Source of the DNA: Sphingomonas rubra
GTDB lineage: Bacteria > Pseudomonadota > Alphaproteobacteria > Sphingomonadales > Sphingomonadaceae
Reading direction: 5' to 3'
Assembly (NCBI RefSeq): GCF_900115745.1
Contig: NZ_FOXP01000009.1
Coordinates: forward strand, 62,001 to 126,000
DNA length: 64,000 nt
Shown here: positions 6,275 to 15,800 of the stretch, piece after piece
Numbering within the stretch: position 1 is the stretch's first letter
Layout: every line of letters starts with the position of its first letter
Notes under the pieces: generated by a model
The model's database searches: none
The model's input: the letters and a program-made list of their open reading frames with translations, nothing else
Told to the model about the DNA's origin: nothing
Made by a program: the position numbers and the translations under genes

Positions 6275-8953
6275 TTACCCCGAATTTCGGAGTGCCGTCG
6301 CGATCGCGTTGATCGACAGCAGAATGCCCTCGCCGATGCGGGGATCGTCCTCGCCGGCGCGATGGCGCTTTATCAATTCGATCTGGAGGAGGTTGAGCGG
6401 CTCGATATAGGGCAGGCGCAGGCGGATCGAGGCGTCGAGCGCGGGATGTTTCTCCAGCAGGCGCGACTGGCCGGTGACGGCGAGCAAACCGTCGTGCGTG
6501 CGCTGCCAGCCGTCGCGGATGCGGTCGAAGAAGGGGCGCAAGCCGGGATCGACCAGCTCGGCGTAGCGCGCGGCCACGTCCAGATCCGATTTCGCCAGCA
6601 CCATCTCCAGATTGGCGAGGGTGGAGGCGAACAGCGGCCAGCCTTCCGCCATCTCGGCGAGCAGCGCCTTGTCTTCGAACTGCTCCAACGCCTGGCCGAC
6701 GCCGTACCAGCCGGGCAGCATCACCCGCGCCTGCGCCCAGGAGAAGACCCAGGGAATGGCACGCAAATCCTCGATCCGGTCGGACTTGGTGCGGCTCGCC
6801 GGGCGGCTGCCGATCTTGAGGTTGGCGATCTCGGCGATCGGCGTCATCTGGCGGAAGAAGGTGCGGAACGCGTCGTTGCCGTAGACGAGATCGCGATAGG
6901 CGGTGAAGGCGGTGTCGGAGAGCCGATCCATCGCCGCGCCGAAGCTCTCGTTCTCGGCAGTGGACAGGCGCGGCGGCTCCAGGCTGGCGAGGATCGCGGC
7001 CGAGGCCATCGCCTCCAGATTGGTCGCGGCGCTGGCGCGGGTGCCGTATTTGGCGGCGATCACCTCGCCCTGCTCGGTGATGCGGATGCGGCCCTGCACG
7101 GTGCCGGGCGGCTGCGCGCGGATCGCCGCGAAGGACGAGCCGCCGCCGCGCCCCACCGCACCGCCGCGGCCGTGAAACAGTTGCAGACCCACTCCCGCCG
7201 CCGCGAAGACGGGGGCGAGCGCGGTCGATCCCTTGCTGAGGCCCCAGGTGGAGGTGAGGTAACCGCCGTCCTTGTTCGAATCGGAATAGCCGATCATCAC
7301 CTCCTGGTGGCCGCGACGTTTGGCGGCGGCGGCGACCTCCGGCAGGGCCAGCCAGTCGCGCATGATCGCGGGCGCGGCGTCGAGATCGTCGATCGTCTCG
7401 AACAAAGGCACCGGCATGATCGCCGCTTCGCCCGGCGCGTCGGGGCGGTAGAGGCCGGCTTCCTTGAGCAGCAGGTTGACCTCCAGCAGGTCGGACACCG
7501 ACCGGCACATCGATACAATGTAGACGCGGATCGAGCCCGCGCCGTAGCGCGCGTGCGCGGCCGCCGCGGCCTCGACGATGGCGAGTTCGGAGGCGGTCTC
7601 CTCGCTGTAGGCGGCGAAGCGGCTGGCGAGCGGGCGCCCACCCGCCAGCTCGCGGCGGAGCAGGGCGACGCGCGCCTCCTCGTCCAGCGCGGCGTAATCA
7701 TCCTCGACGCCGGCGACCTTGAGCAGTTCGGCCACCACCCGCTCGTGCACGGCGGAGTTCTGGCGCAGGTCGAGCGTCGCCAGGTGGAAGCCGAACACGT
7801 CCACCGCGCGGATCAGGCGGCCGAGCGCGCCGCTGGAGCCGAGCGCGCCCGCCGCGCCGTCGCGCGCGCCGCCCGCCGCCAGCCCGTGCGCGATCGCGAC
7901 CAGGTCGGCGCGGAACGCGGCCGGGGACGGGTAGGGCTCGCCCGTCAACCTGCCCGGCCGCGGCGCATCATGGCCGGTGAGCGCGCGGTGGGTGGCGGCG
8001 AGGCGCGCGTAGATGCCCGACAGCGCGCGGCGGAACGGCTCGTCGCGGCGGCTGGCCGCGTCGTCGCCGCTCGCCTCCGCCAGCGCCTCGACCGCGGCGG
8101 CGACGGGCGCGCGGGCGGAGGAGATGGACAGCTCGGCCCCCAGATGGTGGACGGTGTCGAGATAATGGCCGATCACCGCCTCCGACGCGCGGCACAGCGC
8201 GTGGGCGAGGCTGTCGGCGGTGACGTTGGGATTGCCGTCGCGGTCGCCGCCGATCCAGCTGCCGGGCCGCAGGAAGCTCGGCGTGCGATAGCCGAGCGCG
8301 CGGTCCCAGCGCTGGTAGAGCGCGGGGACGGCGGGCAGGAACACGTCGCGCAGGTAGGACAGCGCCGTCTCCACCTCGTCGGCGACGCCCAGGCGTTCGC
8401 GGCGCAGCGCGCGCGTCTGCCACAGCAGCGCCACCTGGCGGCGGATCGCGTCGTCGACCGCGTCGCCGTCCGGCGTCTCCTCCGTGCCCGCGTCACGCAT
8501 CGCCATCAGCTCGGCGATGCGGTTGCGGTGGTCGATCATGCTCTTGCGCCGCACCTCCGTTGGGTGGGCGGTGAGCACGGGGGCGACCAGCGCCCGGTCG
8601 AGCAGCGCGCGGACCGCGTCGCCGCCGATCCCCTCGCCCGCCAGCCGGTCGAGCGCGCCGGCGACGGTGGCGCCGTCCTCCACCGCGAAGCCCTGCCGGT
8701 CCTCGGCCAGGTTGGCGAGCATGGAGAAGAGCATGAAGCCGCGGACGAAATCGATCGTCTCGTCCAGGTCGAGCCGGTCGAGCCCGAGGTCCACCGCCTC
8801 GCTGCCGCCGCGATGGCGCTCCACCGAGGCGCGGCGGATCGCCTCCGTCGCCCGGAACAGCTCCTCGCCGCCACGATCGCGGATCACCTCGCCGAGCAGC
8901 GCGCCGAGGTAGCGGACGTCGGGATTGTTGGCGATGGGGGGAAGGCTGGCCAT
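6275..8953 (-). CDS. ppc: Phosphoenolpyruvate carboxylase
   Basis: An 892-residue enzyme that carboxylates phosphoenolpyruvate to oxaloacetate, refilling the TCA cycle. The first catalytic signature, VLTAHPTEVRRKSM, places the essential histidine at about residue 130. Further signatures are GSWIGGDRDGNPNV, the glycine-rich FHGRGGAVGRGGG with its phosphate-binding arginines, and the C-terminal ALRNSG, close to the canonical RNTG terminus. The ATG at 8953 begins MASLPPIANNPDVRYLG; the reading frame stays open further upstream, but that extension is low-complexity and not family-like. The length is normal. The gene is monocistronic and divergent from the response-regulator gene at 9104. Confidence 0.95.
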   Translation of the reverse strand: MASLPPIANNPDVRYLGALLGEVIRDRGGEELFRATEAIRRASVERHRGGSEAVDLGLDRLDLDETIDFVRGFMLFSMLANLAEDRQGFAVEDGATVAGALDRLAGEGIGGDAVRALLDRALVAPVLTAHPTEVRRKSMIDHRNRIAELMAMRDAGTEETPDGDAVDDAIRRQVALLWQTRALRRERLGVADEVETALSYLRDVFLPAVPALYQRWDRALGYRTPSFLRPGSWIGGDRDGNPNVTADSLAHALCRASEAVIGHYLDTVHHLGAELSISSARAPVAAAVEALAEASGDDAASRRDEPFRRALSGIYARLAATHRALTGHDAPRPGRLTGEPYPSPAAFRADLVAIAHGLAAGGARDGAAGALGSSGALGRLIRAVDVFGFHLATLDLRQNSAVHERVVAELLKVAGVEDDYAALDEEARVALLRRELAGGRPLASRFAAYSEETASELAIVEAAAAAHARYGAGSIRVYIVSMCRSVSDLLEVNLLLKEAGLYRPDAPGEAAIMPVPLFETIDDLDAAPAIMRDWLALPEVAAAAKRRGHQEVMIGYSDSNKDGGYLTSTWGLSKGSTALAPVFAAAGVGLQLFHGRGGAVGRGGGSSFAAIRAQPPGTVQGRIRITEQGEVIAAKYGTRASAATNLEAMASAAILASLEPPRLSTAENESFGAAMDRLSDTAFTAYRDLVYGNDAFRTFFRQMTPIAEIANLKIGSRPASRTKSDRIEDLRAIPWVFSWAQARVMLPGWYGVGQALEQFEDKALLAEMAEGWPLFASTLANLEMVLAKSDLDVAARYAELVDPGLRPFFDRIRDGWQRTHDGLLAVTGQSRLLEKHPALDASIRLRLPYIEPLNLLQIELIKRHRAGEDDPRIGEGILLSINAIATALRNSG

Positions 8954-9103
8954 GCGCCGATGCTGCGATGCGGCAGGCGGCGGGTCAAGGCGCCGCGTGG
9001 ACGTCGGCGATGTTCGGCGCAGGACGCGGTTTTTGTCGGACACAACCGCGTCGCACGTTGGTTGATGAGGCGTTAGAACAAAACCGATGGGACGACCGGC
9101 GCA

Positions 9104-9460
9104 ATGTGCCACGTGTTGATTATCGAGGACGAGCCGATGGTGGCGATGCTGATCGAGGACACGCTGTCCGACGCCGGCGCGCTGAGCGTCGCGATCGCCG
9201 CCACCCAGGAGGACGCGATCGATGCGGCGCGGCACCGCCGGCCGGACTTCATCACCTCCGACGTGAGCCTGCTCGAGGGGCACGGACCAGCCGCGGTGCA
9301 GGCGATCTTCGAGGTGTGCGGCGAGATCCCGGTGCTGTTCATCACCGCCACGCCCGACGACTGCCGCCCCTGCGCGCCGCCGGGTATGGTGCTGGCCAAG
9401 CCCTTCACGGGCCAGGCCGTGGCGCACGCGTTTCGGACGATGACGGCGGCGGCGCGCTGA
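9104..9460 (+). CDS. Single-domain response regulator (CheY-like receiver)
   Basis: A 118-residue stand-alone receiver domain without an output domain. The key residues are in place: acidic pair E8/D9, phospho-acceptor D53 in ITSDVSLLEG, T81 in FITATP and the conserved K99 in LAKPF. It probably acts as a phosphate shuttle or protein-binding switch. No histidine kinase is adjacent, so its partner is elsewhere in the genome. It is preceded by a 150-base gap shared with divergent ppc and followed by a GC hairpin. Confidence 0.88.
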   Translation: MCHVLIIEDEPMVAMLIEDTLSDAGALSVAIAATQEDAIDAARHRRPDFITSDVSLLEGHGPAAVQAIFEVCGEIPVLFITATPDDCRPCAPPGMVLAKPFTGQAVAHAFRTMTAAAR

Positions 9461-9481
9461 CGATCGCCACGGCGGTCCGGT

Positions 9482-9509
9482 CGGCCCCCAACCGCGAGGC
9501 TGGGGGCCG
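9482..9509. terminator. GC-rich hairpin between convergent genes
   Basis: CGGCCCCCA (9482-9490) is followed by an imperfectly complementary TGGGGGCCG (9501-9509) with a short loop. It sits midway between the response-regulator stop and the end of the convergent hydrolase gene. There is no T-tract, so its role as a terminator is likely but not certain. Confidence 0.5.
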
Positions 9510-9517
9510 TAGGTGCG

Positions 9518-10345
9518 TCAGCGGCCGAGGAAGGTGAGAAGGTCCTGCGACAGCCGGTCCTTCTCCGTGACGTTCAGCCCGTGCGGCGCGCCGTCATATT
9601 CCACCAGTTGCGACTGCGCGATGCCCGCCGCCGCCGCGCGCGCCGAGGTGTCGATCGGCACCGTCTTGTCGCCGGTGCCGTGGACGATCAGCGTCGGCAC
9701 GCGGAAGGCGGGCAGGTCCGGGCGGAAATCGGTGTGGCTGAACGCCTGCGCGCAGGCCAGCGTCGGGCGCAGGCCGGCCATCAGCGCCATGCCTACCGAC
9801 CAGTCGATCACCTCGTCGCTGACCGGGCTGGAGATGAAGCCGGCGCCGTAGAATTGCGGCACGAACGTATGGCGCAGGAAATGCGGCCGATCCTCGTTCA
9901 ATCCGTCGGTGATCCCGTCGAACGTCGACTGCGGCGTGCCGTGCGGGTTGTCGTCGGTCTTCAGCATGTACGGCACGACCGAGGAGATCAGGCCCGCCGC
10001 GATCACGCCGCGCCCCTCATGGCGGCTCATGTAGCGCGCGACCTCGCCGCCGCCCATCGAGAAGCCGACGATCGTGGCGTCGCCGTCGGCGCCCGTCTCC
10101 TTCAGCACGTCGGCCAGATCGTCCGACAGCGTGTCGTAATCGTAGCCGTGCCACGGCTGGCCCGACCGGCCGAAGCCGCGCCGGTCATAGGCGATAGCGC
10201 GGAAGCCCGCCTCGGCCAGCGCCAGCGCCTGCACGTCCCAGCTGTCGGCGTTGAGCGGCCAGCCGTGGAGCAGTACCACGGGGCGGCCCTGGCCCCAGTC
10301 CTTGACGTACAGGTCGGTCCCGTCGCGGGTCTTGATATAGGGCAT
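9518..10345 (-). CDS. Alpha/beta hydrolase, cofactor-free haloperoxidase (arylesterase) type
   Basis: A 275-residue alpha/beta hydrolase most like the bacterial non-heme chloroperoxidases, which are esterases that also form peracids. The triad is S96 in GFSMGGGE, D226 in VHGTGDKTVP and H255 in GAPHGLNV. The oxyanion patch LHGWPLNADSW is at 26-36, and AYDRRGFGRS is the usual strand-turn. The protein looks soluble, with no signal peptide. Physiological substrates of this family are rarely known. The gene is transcribed toward the response regulator and stands apart from the exchanger gene upstream. Confidence 0.85.
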   Translation of the reverse strand: MPYIKTRDGTDLYVKDWGQGRPVVLLHGWPLNADSWDVQALALAEAGFRAIAYDRRGFGRSGQPWHGYDYDTLSDDLADVLKETGADGDATIVGFSMGGGEVARYMSRHEGRGVIAAGLISSVVPYMLKTDDNPHGTPQSTFDGITDGLNEDRPHFLRHTFVPQFYGAGFISSPVSDEVIDWSVGMALMAGLRPTLACAQAFSHTDFRPDLPAFRVPTLIVHGTGDKTVPIDTSARAAAAGIAQSQLVEYDGAPHGLNVTEKDRLSQDLLTFLGR

Positions 10346-10436
10346 GAAGCGGCTCCTGGTTGGAAAGGATGCCGCGGAAAACGGATCGCCGCCGCGCCCG
10401 TTCCGATGCGGCGGCTATCGATCGAGCCGGCCCCGA

Positions 10437-11513
10437 TCAGCCTGCCAGCGTGATCGCGAACAGCCCGGCCATGCCGAGGGCGTAGAACACCAGCACCGCG
10501 AGCGAATCGATCCCCATGCCCAGCACGCGCCGCCGTGGCCGGAAGATCAGCCCGGCGAGGTAGACGCTGGTCAGCAGGATCGCGAGCCCGGCGAGATAGA
10601 TGTCGCTGTGCTGCGCCTGCGGCAGCACCGCGTGGCCGGAAATCAGCGTCGCTAGCAGGAAGAGCACCGGCAGGAACGCGTTGCCGCCGAAGATGTCGCT
10701 GATCGCCAGCTGGTAATCGCCACTGCGCGTCGCGGTGAGCCCCGTCGACAATTCGGGCAGCGAGGTCGCCGCGGCGAGCACGGTGGCGCCGAACAGCACG
10801 CCGCTCATCCCGATCTGCTCGGCGATGCCGTCGCCCGCCCGCTCCAGCACGACGCCGGCGACCAGCGTGACGATCGCGGCGACCAGGAACACGATCGCGG
10901 CGCGGGTGGTGGAGATGCCCCTGGCGCTCGCCGCCTGCTCCGTCCCGGCCCGCGAGTGGCCCTTGGGATGCGGCTGCGTGTCGGGAGCGTCGCCGGCGTC
11001 GTCATGCCAGGGCAGCCCCTTGTTGGCGCGGCCGATCATCCACACGCCGACGATCCAGATCAGCGCGATCAGCAGCGCGTCCGGCCCGATCCGCGCGTAG
11101 ATCAGCGAGCCGGGCAGCTGCGTGCCCATCACCGCGACGACCAGCACCGCCACCACCAGCAGCCCCTCGATCACCAGCGTCAGGCTCGCCGCGCGATAGG
11201 TGAGCGGCGCCCGTTCCTTCATGCCGAACGCGTCCAGCGCGACCAGCACCAGCGTCTGAATGCCGATCCCGCCCAGGATGTTGCCGACCGCCACGCCGAG
11301 ATCGTCGGCGGCCGCGGCACTCGCCACGATCGCGATCTCGGGCAGGTTGGTCGCGATCGCCAGCAGGATCACTCCGCCCAGCGCCTGGCCGAGACCCAGG
11401 CGCTGCGACAATATGTCGGTGGTGTTGGACAGCTTCACCCCCGCCACCCAGATCGCGCCCGCGGCGATCAGGAACAGGCCGAGCAACGGCCACAGCGACA
11501 GGGACTGGAACAT
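10437..11513 (-). CDS. Sodium/calcium exchanger-type cation antiporter
   Basis: A membrane protein of about 358 residues with two homologous halves, as in the CaCA (Ca2+/cation antiporter) superfamily. The two alpha-repeat signatures are visible: LLAIATNLPEIAIVAS in the first half and VLAAATSLPELSTGLTA in the second, each holding the ion-binding glutamate. The halves are joined by a polar loop rich in His/Asp (WHDDAGDAPDTQPHPKGH). The ATG at 11513 has GGAGGT four bases upstream; an ATG 13 codons earlier (11552) is possible but has a weaker ribosome site. Calcium is the family's usual substrate, inferred only. Confidence 0.85.
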   Translation of the reverse strand: MFQSLSLWPLLGLFLIAAGAIWVAGVKLSNTTDILSQRLGLGQALGGVILLAIATNLPEIAIVASAAAADDLGVAVGNILGGIGIQTLVLVALDAFGMKERAPLTYRAASLTLVIEGLLVVAVLVVAVMGTQLPGSLIYARIGPDALLIALIWIVGVWMIGRANKGLPWHDDAGDAPDTQPHPKGHSRAGTEQAASARGISTTRAAIVFLVAAIVTLVAGVVLERAGDGIAEQIGMSGVLFGATVLAAATSLPELSTGLTATRSGDYQLAISDIFGGNAFLPVLFLLATLISGHAVLPQAQHSDIYLAGLAILLTSVYLAGLIFRPRRRVLGMGIDSLAVLVFYALGMAGLFAITLAG

Positions 11514-11681
11514 GCGACCTCCGCCTCGTTGAGCCTCCGCAACGTTCGACATGCGCCTGCTATCCCTTGGGCATTTGTAATATAGGTTAAGCAGAAAGAC
11601 ACGGTCTCAGAACGCTGCCGCAACGACTTTCGCGAGGGGTGTTCGTTTTCGACGCACGTTCCATCGATCAGGAGAACTCGC

Positions 11682-12536
11682 ATGTACTATCATGACAGCC
11701 GCCTTCAGTATCCGGTCACCGTCGACAAGCCGAACCCCGCCTTTGCCACGCTGCTCCAGCAGGCGATCGGCGGCGTGGAAGGTGAGATCCGCGTGTGCAT
11801 GCAGTATTTCTTCCAGGCCTGGGGCAACCGCGCGCCGACCACCAAATATCGCGACATGCTGCTCCACACCGCGACCGAGGAACTGGGCCATATCGAGATG
11901 CTGGCGACCGCCGTCGCGCTCAACCTCGACAAGGCGCCGACCTCCCTGCAGGAAGAGGGCGCGGCGGACGGCATCGTCGGCGCGGTGATGGGCGGCGGAT
12001 CGGCCAAGGGCGCGATCGAGCACATGATCCACAAGAACCTGCTGTCGGCGGGCCTCGCCGCGATGCCGATGGATTCGGACGGCGTGCCGTTCAACATGAG
12101 CCACATTTACGCCAGCGGCAACGTCGCCGCCGACATGTACTGCAACGTCGCCGCCGAGAGCACCGGCCGCGTGCTGGCGGTACGCCTGTTCAACGCCACC
12201 GACGACGCCGGCATGAAGAAGATGCTCCACTACATGATTGCGCGCGACACGATGCACCAGCAGCAGTGGCTGGCCGTGATCGAGGAACTGGGCGGCGATG
12301 CCGGCACGCTGCCGATCCCCAACTCCTTCCCGCAGGAGCAGGAGGATCAGCAGAACAACTACAACTTCTACGCCACCGCGATGGACAAGTCGGTGCCGGA
12401 AGGTCGCTGGACGAGCGGCCCGTCGATCGATGGCAAGGGCCAGTTCACCGTGTTCCAGAACGAGCCGCTCGGCGACACGCCGGTCCTGGGCGCCGCCCGT
12501 CCCGACAGCGGCGCGGAGCAGCAGCAGATCGGCTGA
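11682..12536 (+). CDS. Manganese catalase
   Basis: A 284-residue catalase with a ferritin-like di-manganese centre that converts hydrogen peroxide to water and oxygen without heme. Metal ligands can be placed: E35 in VEGEIRV, E67/H70 in TEELGHIEM, E159 in AAESTGR and H192 in RDTMHQQQW. The N-terminal MYYHDSRLQYPVTVDKPNP is typical. A clear Shine-Dalgarno (AGGAG) precedes the ATG. The last codons (from about 12504) are present again in a tandem duplication downstream. It is convergent with the mfd-like gene. Confidence 0.93.
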   Translation: MYYHDSRLQYPVTVDKPNPAFATLLQQAIGGVEGEIRVCMQYFFQAWGNRAPTTKYRDMLLHTATEELGHIEMLATAVALNLDKAPTSLQEEGAADGIVGAVMGGGSAKGAIEHMIHKNLLSAGLAAMPMDSDGVPFNMSHIYASGNVAADMYCNVAAESTGRVLAVRLFNATDDAGMKKMLHYMIARDTMHQQQWLAVIEELGGDAGTLPIPNSFPQEQEDQQNNYNFYATAMDKSVPEGRWTSGPSIDGKGQFTVFQNEPLGDTPVLGAARPDSGAEQQQIG

Positions 12537-12580
12537 TGCCGTCAGGATCGGGTGCCGGTCGCGCACCCGACCTATCCCAT

Positions 12581-12666
12581 CGTCATGCCGGGCTTTGTTC
12601 CGGCATCCAGGGCCACAGGCGAGGACGCTGCTTGGCTCTGGATGCCGGGACGAGCCCGGCATGACG
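12581..12666. repeat. CGTCATGCC-type intergenic palindrome
   Basis: CGTCATGCCGGGCTTTGTTC at the left is mirrored by GGGACGAGCCCGGCATGACG at the right, with the internal arms GCATCCAGGGCC and GGCTCTGGATGC also paired. This makes a long imperfect hairpin. It belongs to a repeat family seen in other gaps of this window and typical of sphingomonad chromosomes. Confidence 0.75.
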
Positions 12667-12788
12667 TCGTTTACCCCGCCAGGTCGCTCAGCAATTCCCG
12701 GACCCGCTCGATCCGCTCGGCCGGATCGTCGATCCGCTCCCGCACCAGACAGCAGCGCGGAGCAGCAGCAGAGCGGCCGAGTCTCCCT

Positions 12789-12874
12789 CGTCATGCCGGG
12801 CTTTGTCCCGGCATCCAGGGCCACAGGCGAGAACGCTGCTTGGCTCTGGATGCCGGGACGAGCCCGGCATGACG
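12789..12874. repeat. CGTCATGCC-type palindrome, second tandem copy
   Basis: Nearly identical to the element at 12581-12666 and carried along by the tandem duplication. It ends five bases before the stop codon of the mfd-like gene, so it probably works as that gene's transcript end. Confidence 0.75.
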
Positions 12875-12878
12875 CCGT

Positions 12879-15800
12879 TCACCCCGCCAGGTCGCTCAGC
12901 AATTCCCGGACCCGCTCGATCCGCTCGGCCGGATCGTCGATCCGCTCCCGCACCAGCCAGCGGCGCTTCGCTTCCTCGAACGGTGCGGGCGGCGTCGCCT
13001 TGGGGTCGCCGGGGGTCAGCGCGATCGCCGCGGGGCCCACGTCCACCTGGCGGATGTCGGCGGCACGGGCGAGAGCGCCGATCCGCGCGCCCTCCAGCAG
13101 CTGCGCGGCCGCCTCCGGCAGCGTGCCGAAGCGATCCTCCAGTTCCGCCTGGAAGTCGTCGATCGCGGCGATGTCGGAAAGGTGCGCGAGCCGGCCGTAG
13201 AGCGTCAGCCGCACGTCCACCTCCGGGATCCACTCGGCGGGCAGCGCGCCCGCGAGCCCCAGGTTGAGCACCGGCTGCCACCGGTCGGTCGCCTCCCCCC
13301 GGGCCGCGCGCAACGCCTGGCCCAGCAGATGCTGGTACAGGTCGATGCCGATCAGCTTCATGTGCCCGGCCTGCTCCTCGCCGACCAGGTCGCCGGCGCC
13401 GCGCATGTCGAGGTCGCGCGCGGAGATTGCGAAGCCCGCGCCGAGCTGGTCGAACGCCTGCAAGGTCCGCAGTCGCTTGGTCGTCGACTCGGCGATGGTC
13501 GCGTCGCCCGCGGTCATCAGCATGATCTGCCCGCGCCGCCCGCCGCGTCCCACGCGCCCGCGCAGCTGGTGAAGCTGCGACAGGCCGAAACGGTCGGCAT
13601 GGTGGACGATCATGGTGTTGGCGCGCGGCACGTCCAGCCCCGCCTCGATGATGTTGGTGGCGAGCAGCACGTCGCCGTCGCCTGCCGCGAACCCCGCCAT
13701 CGCCTCGTCCAGCTCGATCGCGTCCATCTTGCCGTGCGCGACGACGACGCCGAGTTCGGGCACCAGCCGCCCGAGCGTGTCGGCAAGCGGGCCGATATCC
13801 TCGATCCGCGGCACCACCACGAAGCTCTGCCCGCCACGCGCGCGTTCTCGGCGCAGCGCCTTGCGGACCGCCTCGTCCTCCCACGCGCCGACGCTGGTGC
13901 GGATCGGCTGGCGGCGCGCCGGCGGCGTCGCGATGACGGAGATCGCCTGCAACCCCACCATTGCCGATTGCAGCGTGCGCGGGATCGGCGTCGCGCTCAG
14001 TGTCAGCACGTGGCCGGCGCCCAGGTCGCGCAGGGACGCCTTGGCCTTGGCGCCGAAACGCTGCTCCTCGTCGATCACGACCAGCGCCAGGTCCTTGAAC
14101 TGGGCGCCCTTGCCCGCCACCGCGCTGGTGCCGACCACCACCGCGATCGACCCATCGGCCAGGCCCGCGCGCACCCGCTTGCGCTCCGCCGGGGTCGACA
14201 GCCGCGACAGGCCGGCGACCTCCAGCCCGGTTCCTTCGAATCGCGCGCGCACCGTGTCGAGATGCTGGCGGACCAGCACGGTGGTCGGCGCGACGATCGC
14301 CACCTGCCGTCCGGTCAGCGCCACCAGCGCGGCGGCGCGGAGCGCCACTTCCGTCTTGCCGTAGCCGACGTCGCCGACCACCAGCCGATCCATCGGCGTG
14401 CCGGAAGCGAGATCGTGGCGCACCGCGGCGATCGCGCGCGCCTGATCCGCCGTCTCGGAGAAGGGGAAGCCGGCCGCGAACGCCTCGTACGCCGCGGGCT
14501 CGGGCACCACCGGCTCTGCCGTGCGCGCGTCGCGCTCGGCGGCGAGCGCCTGGAGCGCGCGGGCGCTCTCGGCGATGGCGGCGTCGATGCCGGCGCGCCG
14601 CTTGATCCAGCTATGCCCGTCCAGCGTGTCGAGCGGCACCGCGTCCGCGTCGGCGCCGTAGCGCCACAGCCGGCTCGCCTCGCCGACCGGCACCAGCCGG
14701 CGCGCGTCCTTGGCATAGTCCAGCACGATCGCGTCGCCCGCGTCCTCGCCGACCGCCTCGATCCCCGCGACCACGCCGATGCCGTGATCCTCGTGCACCA
14801 CCAGGTCGCCGACGTGGAGCGTGGTGCCGGTGTCGAACCCCGCCGCGCGGCCGACCGCGCCATCGTCCAGCCGCGCGCGGCTGCCGAGCAGGTCGGCGGC
14901 GGCGACCACCGTCACCCCGTCATGCACGAAGCCGCGGTCGACCGGCGCGGTGAGCAGCACGACGCTGCCGACCGGCGCCGCGACCGCCTCAGCCAGCGAC
15001 CCGGCCGGTGCTGGCGCGCCGCCGACGCGCGCGCCGAGGAAACGCACGTCGCGCGCGCTGCCCGCCACCGCGATCCGCCCGTCCGCCAGCGCCTGTTTCG
15101 CGAAGCGGCGAAACGCGCGCAGCGGATCGCGCCGCTCGACGAAGCGCGGCGGTGCCTCGTTCTCGTCGCTGCCCAGCGTCCCGGTGCGCCCCTCGGTGGC
15201 GGCGCGCCACGCCTTGTCGTCGACCAGCCCGGCGGCGGCGCGCCGACGCGGCCTGCCGTCGGCGGCCAGCGACAGGAAGCGCGCGCGCCGCTCGCCGGCG
15301 GCCGGGTCGAGATACACGCACGCATCCGGCAGGTGATCGGTGACCGGAACGCCCTTCGCCAGCACCGGCTCGCTCGCGCGGCCGATGGTGATCGCGTCGA
15401 GGTCCGCCGTGCCGAGCTGCGTCACCGGGTCGTAATCGCGCAGCGACGCGACCCGGCCGTCCTCCACGGCGATGCGCACCGGGGCGAGGCGATCGGCGGG
15501 GAAGATGTCGATCACGCCGCCGCGCACCGCGATCTCGCCGGGCTCGTCGACGCGGTCGTCGACGACGTAGCCGATCTCCTCGGCCCGCGCGGCGAACGCG
15601 CCGATGTCGATCGCGTCGCCGACCGTGATGGCGGGCGGCGCCTCGTCATAGGCATCGGGCGCCGGATAGCGGACCGCGCTCGCCTCCGCCGACAGGACCA
15701 GCGCGATGCGCTCCCCCGCCGCCTCGGCGAGGCGCAGGCGGCGTAGCGCCTCGACCCGCTGGCCGACATTGGCGGCGGTCGGGGGCGCGTCGTCGCCGGG

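Larger units (their letters stand above)
12504..12956. repeat. Tandem duplication of the catalase / mfd-like convergent 3' ends
   Basis: Unit 1 (12504-12747) starts GACAGCGGCGCGGAGCAGCA within the last codons of the catalase gene. It runs through a CGTCATGCC palindrome and ends CCGCTCCCGCACCA. Unit 2 (12748-12956) starts GACAGCAGCGCGGAGCAGCA and repeats the same order to CGCACCAG, which here is inside the functional end of the mfd-like gene. Unit 1 therefore holds a dead copy of the last 70 or so bases of that gene, and unit 2 a dead copy of the catalase tail. Unit 1 carries about 36 extra bases just after the catalase stop. The mfd-tail copies look identical by eye, so the event is recent. 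Confidence 0.85.

Noticed and set aside
6362..9076. Long open frame on the plus strand opposite ppc (about 900 codons)
   Set aside because: It is an antisense shadow produced by GC-rich codon usage; the product is low-complexity Arg/Ala/Gly with no domain, while the minus strand encodes an intact PEP carboxylase.
12581..12874. CRISPR-like array at the paired palindromes
   Set aside because: There are only two units of about 210-240 bases, containing gene ends; no short repeats with equal spacers.
13182..15746. Long open frame on the plus strand opposite the mfd-like gene
   Set aside because: Same kind of antisense shadow; composition and lack of motifs argue against a gene.
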